64,000 nt of DNA, taken from contig NZ_CP018786.1 of NCBI RefSeq assembly GCF_002025665.1, positions 1,860,001-1,924,000 of the forward strand. Direction: 5' to 3'. This DNA is from Chryseobacterium indologenes (lineage in GTDB: Bacteria; Bacteroidota; Bacteroidia; Flavobacteriales; Weeksellaceae). Below the pieces are notes generated by a model. The model searched no databases. It had not been told where the DNA came from and worked only from the letters and a program-made list of their open reading frames with translations. The position numbers and the translations under genes are program-made. Shown here piece after piece: positions 61,582 through 64,000 of the stretch. Numbering within the stretch: position 1 is the first letter of the stretch; each line of letters opens with the position of its first letter.

Positions 61582-62145
61582 ATGATGCAACAGCTAAGAA
61601 CACACATCGAAAAAATAGTTCCTCTTAACGATGATGAATTTGAATTCATATCATCATGTTTTACCTATAAAAAATATAAAAAGCATCAGTTTTTAGTACA
61701 GGAAGGAGAAGCTGTTCCTTACAACTATTTTGTCTTGAAAGGTCTGTTAAAATTGGTTTATGCTGACGAAACCGGAAAAGAACATATTATAGGATTTGCT
61801 ATGGAAGATTGGTGGGAAACAGATTTTCCGGCTTATTATCAGCAAACTGCAGCAACAATGTCTTTGGAATGCATTGAAGAGACAGAAGTATTATGCATTA
61901 AGCTGGATGATTATAAAAAACTCTGTGCACAGCTTCCGAAACTGGAACATTTCTTTCTTGAAAAAGCTTATATGGGATTTATTACCGCTCAGCAGCGGAC
62001 TATTTCCATGATGACAACCGGAATAAAGGAACGGTATCAGCAGCTTTTGAAAAAATATCCTTCGTTGGTTCAGCGGGTTCCAAAATCTCTTTTAGCAGCT
62101 TATTTAGGAGTCTCAAGAGAGACCTTAAGCCGCCTGTCACTATAA
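61582..62145 (+). CDS. Crp/Fnr family transcriptional regulator (short form)
   Basis: The 187-residue protein has the cNMP-binding-type barrel (VQEGEAVPYNYFVLKGLLKLVYADETGKEHIIGF near residues 34-67) and a compact HTH ending in LGVSRETLSRLSL at the C-terminus. The recognition helix RETLSR keeps Arg180, Glu181 and Arg185 of E. coli CRP, which read GTGA half-sites. Two GTGACNNNGATCAC sites start 5 bp after its stop codon, in front of the RidA and SDR genes, so these are the likely targets. It follows the TlpA-type gene by 38 bp. Confidence 0.88.
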   Translation: MMQQLRTHIEKIVPLNDDEFEFISSCFTYKKYKKHQFLVQEGEAVPYNYFVLKGLLKLVYADETGKEHIIGFAMEDWWETDFPAYYQQTAATMSLECIEETEVLCIKLDDYKKLCAQLPKLEHFFLEKAYMGFITAQQRTISMMTTGIKERYQQLLKKYPSLVQRVPKSLLAAYLGVSRETLSRLSL

Positions 62146-62148
62146 AAT

Positions 62149-62187
62149 TGTGACGATGATCACAGCATAATCGTGACTCTGATCACC
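62149..62187. promoter_or_regulatory. Doubled CRP-type operator
   Basis: TGTGA-N6-TCACA (62149-62164) and GTGA-N6-TCAC (62173-62186), both of form GTGACNNNGATCAC and 23 bp apart centre to centre, between the Crp/Fnr stop codon and the RidA gene. Confidence 0.65.
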
Positions 62188-62245
62188 GGAATTTGAGGCT
62201 TTTGTTCTGCAATTTTGTAGAGTAACATATAACAAATTCAAAACA

Positions 62246-62635
62246 ATGGAAAAAAGAACCATTAATCCATGGAAATGGCAGGAAGAGAGAAGCTATTCTC
62301 AGGCTGTAGAAGTAAAAAATGTTGAAAGTACTTTATACTGCTCCGGACAGGCAGCTATTGATCCTGATGGAATATCCAGTACTCATGATATGAAATCGCA
62401 ACTGGAACAGGCTATTGCCAATCTGGAAGAAGTGATCTATTCAGCAGGATATGAATGTGGAAATATAGTAAGATTAAATATCTATACAACTTCTACTGAA
62501 GAGCTCTGGCCTCACTTTCCCATTCTTCAGGAGTGGATTGCAAGGCATAAGCTTCAACAGGCCGTAACAATGCTTGAAGTAAAAAGTTTGTTTGAAACTT
62601 TAAAGGTGGAACTTGAAGCTACAGCCGTAAAATAA
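62246..62635 (+). CDS. RidA family protein
   Basis: The 129-residue trimeric-type protein contains YCSGQAAIDPDG, the conserved region of the YjgF/RidA ligand pocket, and GNIVRLNIYTT with the conserved catalytic Arg. RidA hydrolyses reactive enamine/imine intermediates made by PLP enzymes. The N-terminus TINPWKWQEERSYSQAVEV is longer than E. coli RidA and typical of a side branch, so the substrate may differ. It is preceded by two CRP-type sites. Confidence 0.9.
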   Translation: MEKRTINPWKWQEERSYSQAVEVKNVESTLYCSGQAAIDPDGISSTHDMKSQLEQAIANLEEVIYSAGYECGNIVRLNIYTTSTEELWPHFPILQEWIARHKLQQAVTMLEVKSLFETLKVELEATAVK

Positions 62636-62659
62636 ATGAGAAACAGAGCTTAAAAAATT

Positions 62660-62691
62660 AAACCTTCAAAATATAAATTTGAAGGTTTTTT
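62660..62691 (+). terminator. Terminator after RidA-like gene
   Basis: Stem AAACCTTCAAA / TTTGAAGGTTT, 7-nt loop, T-run. It lies before the SDR gene, so the SDR needs its own promoter or readthrough. Confidence 0.8.
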
Positions 62692-62732
62692 CTTACATTT
62701 ATCCTATACCAATTAGTATATCCAAAGATCAT

Positions 62733-63521
62733 ATGAATATTCAACTTTTTTCAAAAAATGCTTTAATAGGTGGAGCTACACAGGGAATCGGTGCCGGAAT
62801 TGCTTTAGAACTTGCGAAATGTGGTGCTAATGTTACCGTTATGGCTCGTAATGAAACAAAACTTAAAGCCTTTGTTTCTTCACTGCCGGTCATCAATCCG
62901 GAACAGGAACATGGATATCTGGTAGCTGATTTTTCGGATTTTGAAAATTATAAGAAAATTATAAAAGGATTTTTTAATGATCATTCGATAGATATTCTGG
63001 TCAATAATACAAATGGTCCTGAACCTGGTTTAGCACTGGATAAAAGCGCAGATGATTATCAGAAAGCATTTGACCTTCTCTTTAAAACTGTTTGCGAAAC
63101 AACATTATTGGCTTTACCGCATATGATTCAACAGAAAAAAGGGCGTATCATTAATGTTTCTTCTTTATCCGTAAAAGAACCGATTGGAAATCTGGCCTTG
63201 TCCAATTCTATACGTTCTGCAGTAATCGCTTGGGCAAAAACCCTTTCTAATGAGATTGCACAGCATAATATTACGGTAAATAATGTCTTAACAGGATATT
63301 TCGATACTGAAAGAATTCAAAAACTGGTGGCTCATGAGGCTCAGCAAAGTGGTTCAAAAGCAGAGGAAATAAGAATGGCGAGGGAAAATAAAATTCCTAT
63401 GAAAAGATTCGGAAAACCTGAAGAATATGGACATCTTGTAGCTTTTCTCGCTTCAGAATATGCAGGCTATCTTACCGGAACAAGTATTCCTTTGGATGGA
63501 GGATTGAATAATACGTATTAA
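62733..63521 (+). CDS. Short-chain dehydrogenase/reductase
   Basis: The 262-residue SDR has the NAD(P)-binding motif GGATQGIGAGIALEL near residues 12-26 and NNTNGPEPG near 92 (NNAG position). The catalytic Ser is in INVSSLS; the usual Tyr of YxxxK is replaced in LALSNSIRSAVIAWAKTL, so the catalytic Tyr-Lys pair is altered. The C-terminal YLTGTSIPLDGGLN is standard. ATG at 62733 starts the Rossmann fold properly; an upstream ATG at 62679 lies in the terminator. Activity is uncertain because of the altered motif. Confidence 0.85.
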   Translation: MNIQLFSKNALIGGATQGIGAGIALELAKCGANVTVMARNETKLKAFVSSLPVINPEQEHGYLVADFSDFENYKKIIKGFFNDHSIDILVNNTNGPEPGLALDKSADDYQKAFDLLFKTVCETTLLALPHMIQQKKGRIINVSSLSVKEPIGNLALSNSIRSAVIAWAKTLSNEIAQHNITVNNVLTGYFDTERIQKLVAHEAQQSGSKAEEIRMARENKIPMKRFGKPEEYGHLVAFLASEYAGYLTGTSIPLDGGLNNTY

Positions 63522-63608
63522 TATCAATCAATTATTAAGAAAATAAATAAAATTTTCATGTAATAAACTCTTTCCTCTGGTTGTCATATCAATATTGGAA
63601 AATATGAT

Positions 63609-64000
63609 ATGAAAAACTGGTCTTTTAAAAAATGGAACACCGTACTGGGATGGTTCCTTTTCGCTATTGCGCTTATTACTTATCTTTCAACGATCGAACA
63701 TTCCCTGAGTTTTTGGGACTGCGGAGAGTATATCTCTTCAGCCGTGAAGCTGGAGGTAACCCATGCTCCGGGAGCGGCTTTATTCCAGATTATGGGAGCG
63801 GTAGCAAGTATTTTTGCATTGGGGAATGCAGAAAATTATTCTATTGTAATCAATGCCATGTCAGCATTATTCAGTGCATTTACAATCCTGTTTCTGTTCT
63901 GGACGATTACCCATTTTTTAAGAAGACTTTTACATAAAGATGTTGAAAAAATTACAAGACATCAGGAAATATCGATTCTGTTTTCCGGAGTAATCGGAGC
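63609..64000 (+). CDS. DUF2723 membrane protein (TMEM260-like), 3' end missing
   Basis: The frame from ATG 63609 runs open to the window edge, 130 codons so far. The start MKNWSFKKWNTVLGWFLFAI is a membrane helix, followed by LSTIEHSLSFWDCGEYISSAVKLEVTHAPGAALFQIMG, the conserved FWDxGEYI...HPPGxPL-type region of DUF2723, and further helices. The family is of large polytopic proteins resembling protein O-mannosyltransferases (GT-C fold) and is universal in Bacteroidota. Only the N-terminal end is visible. Confidence 0.85.
   Translation, partial: MKNWSFKKWNTVLGWFLFAIALITYLSTIEHSLSFWDCGEYISSAVKLEVTHAPGAALFQIMGAVASIFALGNAENYSIVINAMSALFSAFTILFLFWTITHFLRRLLHKDVEKITRHQEISILFSGVIG

Noticed and set aside
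63632-63937. 101-codon frame at the right end
   Set aside because: Out-of-frame shadow of the DUF2723 gene starting at 63609, which reads through to the edge.

Overview
The window looks like chromosomal DNA of a Flavobacteriia member of the Bacteroidota, most likely Chryseobacterium or a close Weeksellaceae relative. The DNA is AT-rich. Promoter-like TAnnTTTG and TTTG-N19-TATATTTG boxes follow the Bacteroidota consensus. Gene content fits too: a TonB receptor with a DUF4249 lipoprotein, a Peptidase_S74 surface protein, a DUF2723 membrane protein, DUF6796 and DUF6428 proteins, and many short intergenic palindromes of the kind common in this group. The call rests on gene style and content, not on a database search.

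Layout. 1-4.5 kb: end of a PepSY membrane reductase-like gene and an overlapping siderophore-type esterase, a patch of palindromic repeats, then a lipoprotein and a decayed retropepsin-like protein. 4.5-8.8 kb: an alkylation-repair block (Crp/Fnr regulator, DinB, Ogt, an isocitrate lyase/PEP mutase relative, Ada) ending in a CDP-alcohol phosphatidyltransferase. 8.9-17.2 kb: small metabolic genes, a thrombospondin-type-3 protein, holA divergent from an HSDR_N gene, trxB, a 120-bp tandem repeat and a VOC protein. 17.4-25.2 kb: accessory region with a second retropepsin-like protein, a cluster of G/C-rich hairpins, an XRE regulator divergent from an AbiH defence gene, tRNA-Ser(UGA), a NUDIX and a HAD gene between two near-identical terminator hairpins, a decayed serine recombinase, a sterol desaturase/YhhN pair and an Hsp20 pseudogene. 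25.3-31 kb: PhzF, S74 surface protein, a hydrolase broken by one stop codon, an acetyltransferase and an AraC regulator. 31-39 kb: a secreted HExxH protein, the ars operon with two identical operators, a class II cyclic-nucleotide phosphodiesterase, a lipoprotein of the agmatine/peptidylarginine deiminase family, an AraC-GyrI regulator and two small genes. 39-48 kb: MoxR ATPase with VWA partner, the panB/MarR-GNAT/DUF2000/thioesterase operon with its own palindromic operator, and two adjacent FAD oxidases. 48.6-55.4 kb: histidine kinase with overlapping LuxR response regulator, hydrolase lipoprotein, VOC, Crp/Fnr and DUF1275 genes. 55.4-64 kb: DUF4249 and TonB receptor, AraC regulator behind a Fur-like dyad, DUF6796, TlpA thioredoxin, a third Crp/Fnr gene, RidA, an SDR, and the start of a DUF2723 gene.

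The most interesting recurring pattern is regulatory. Each of the three Crp/Fnr genes is followed, within 50 bp of its stop codon, by a dyad with a 6-bp spacer, and then by a promoter-like box and a co-directional gene. For two of them the dyad is the class predicted by the recognition helix: a PETLSR helix with TTGA-N6-TCAA, and an RETLSR helix with a doubled GTGA-N6-TCAC. This suggests neighbour-targeting one-component switches controlling the alkylation-repair genes and the RidA/SDR genes. No CRISPR array, rRNA, complete transposon or complete prophage was seen.
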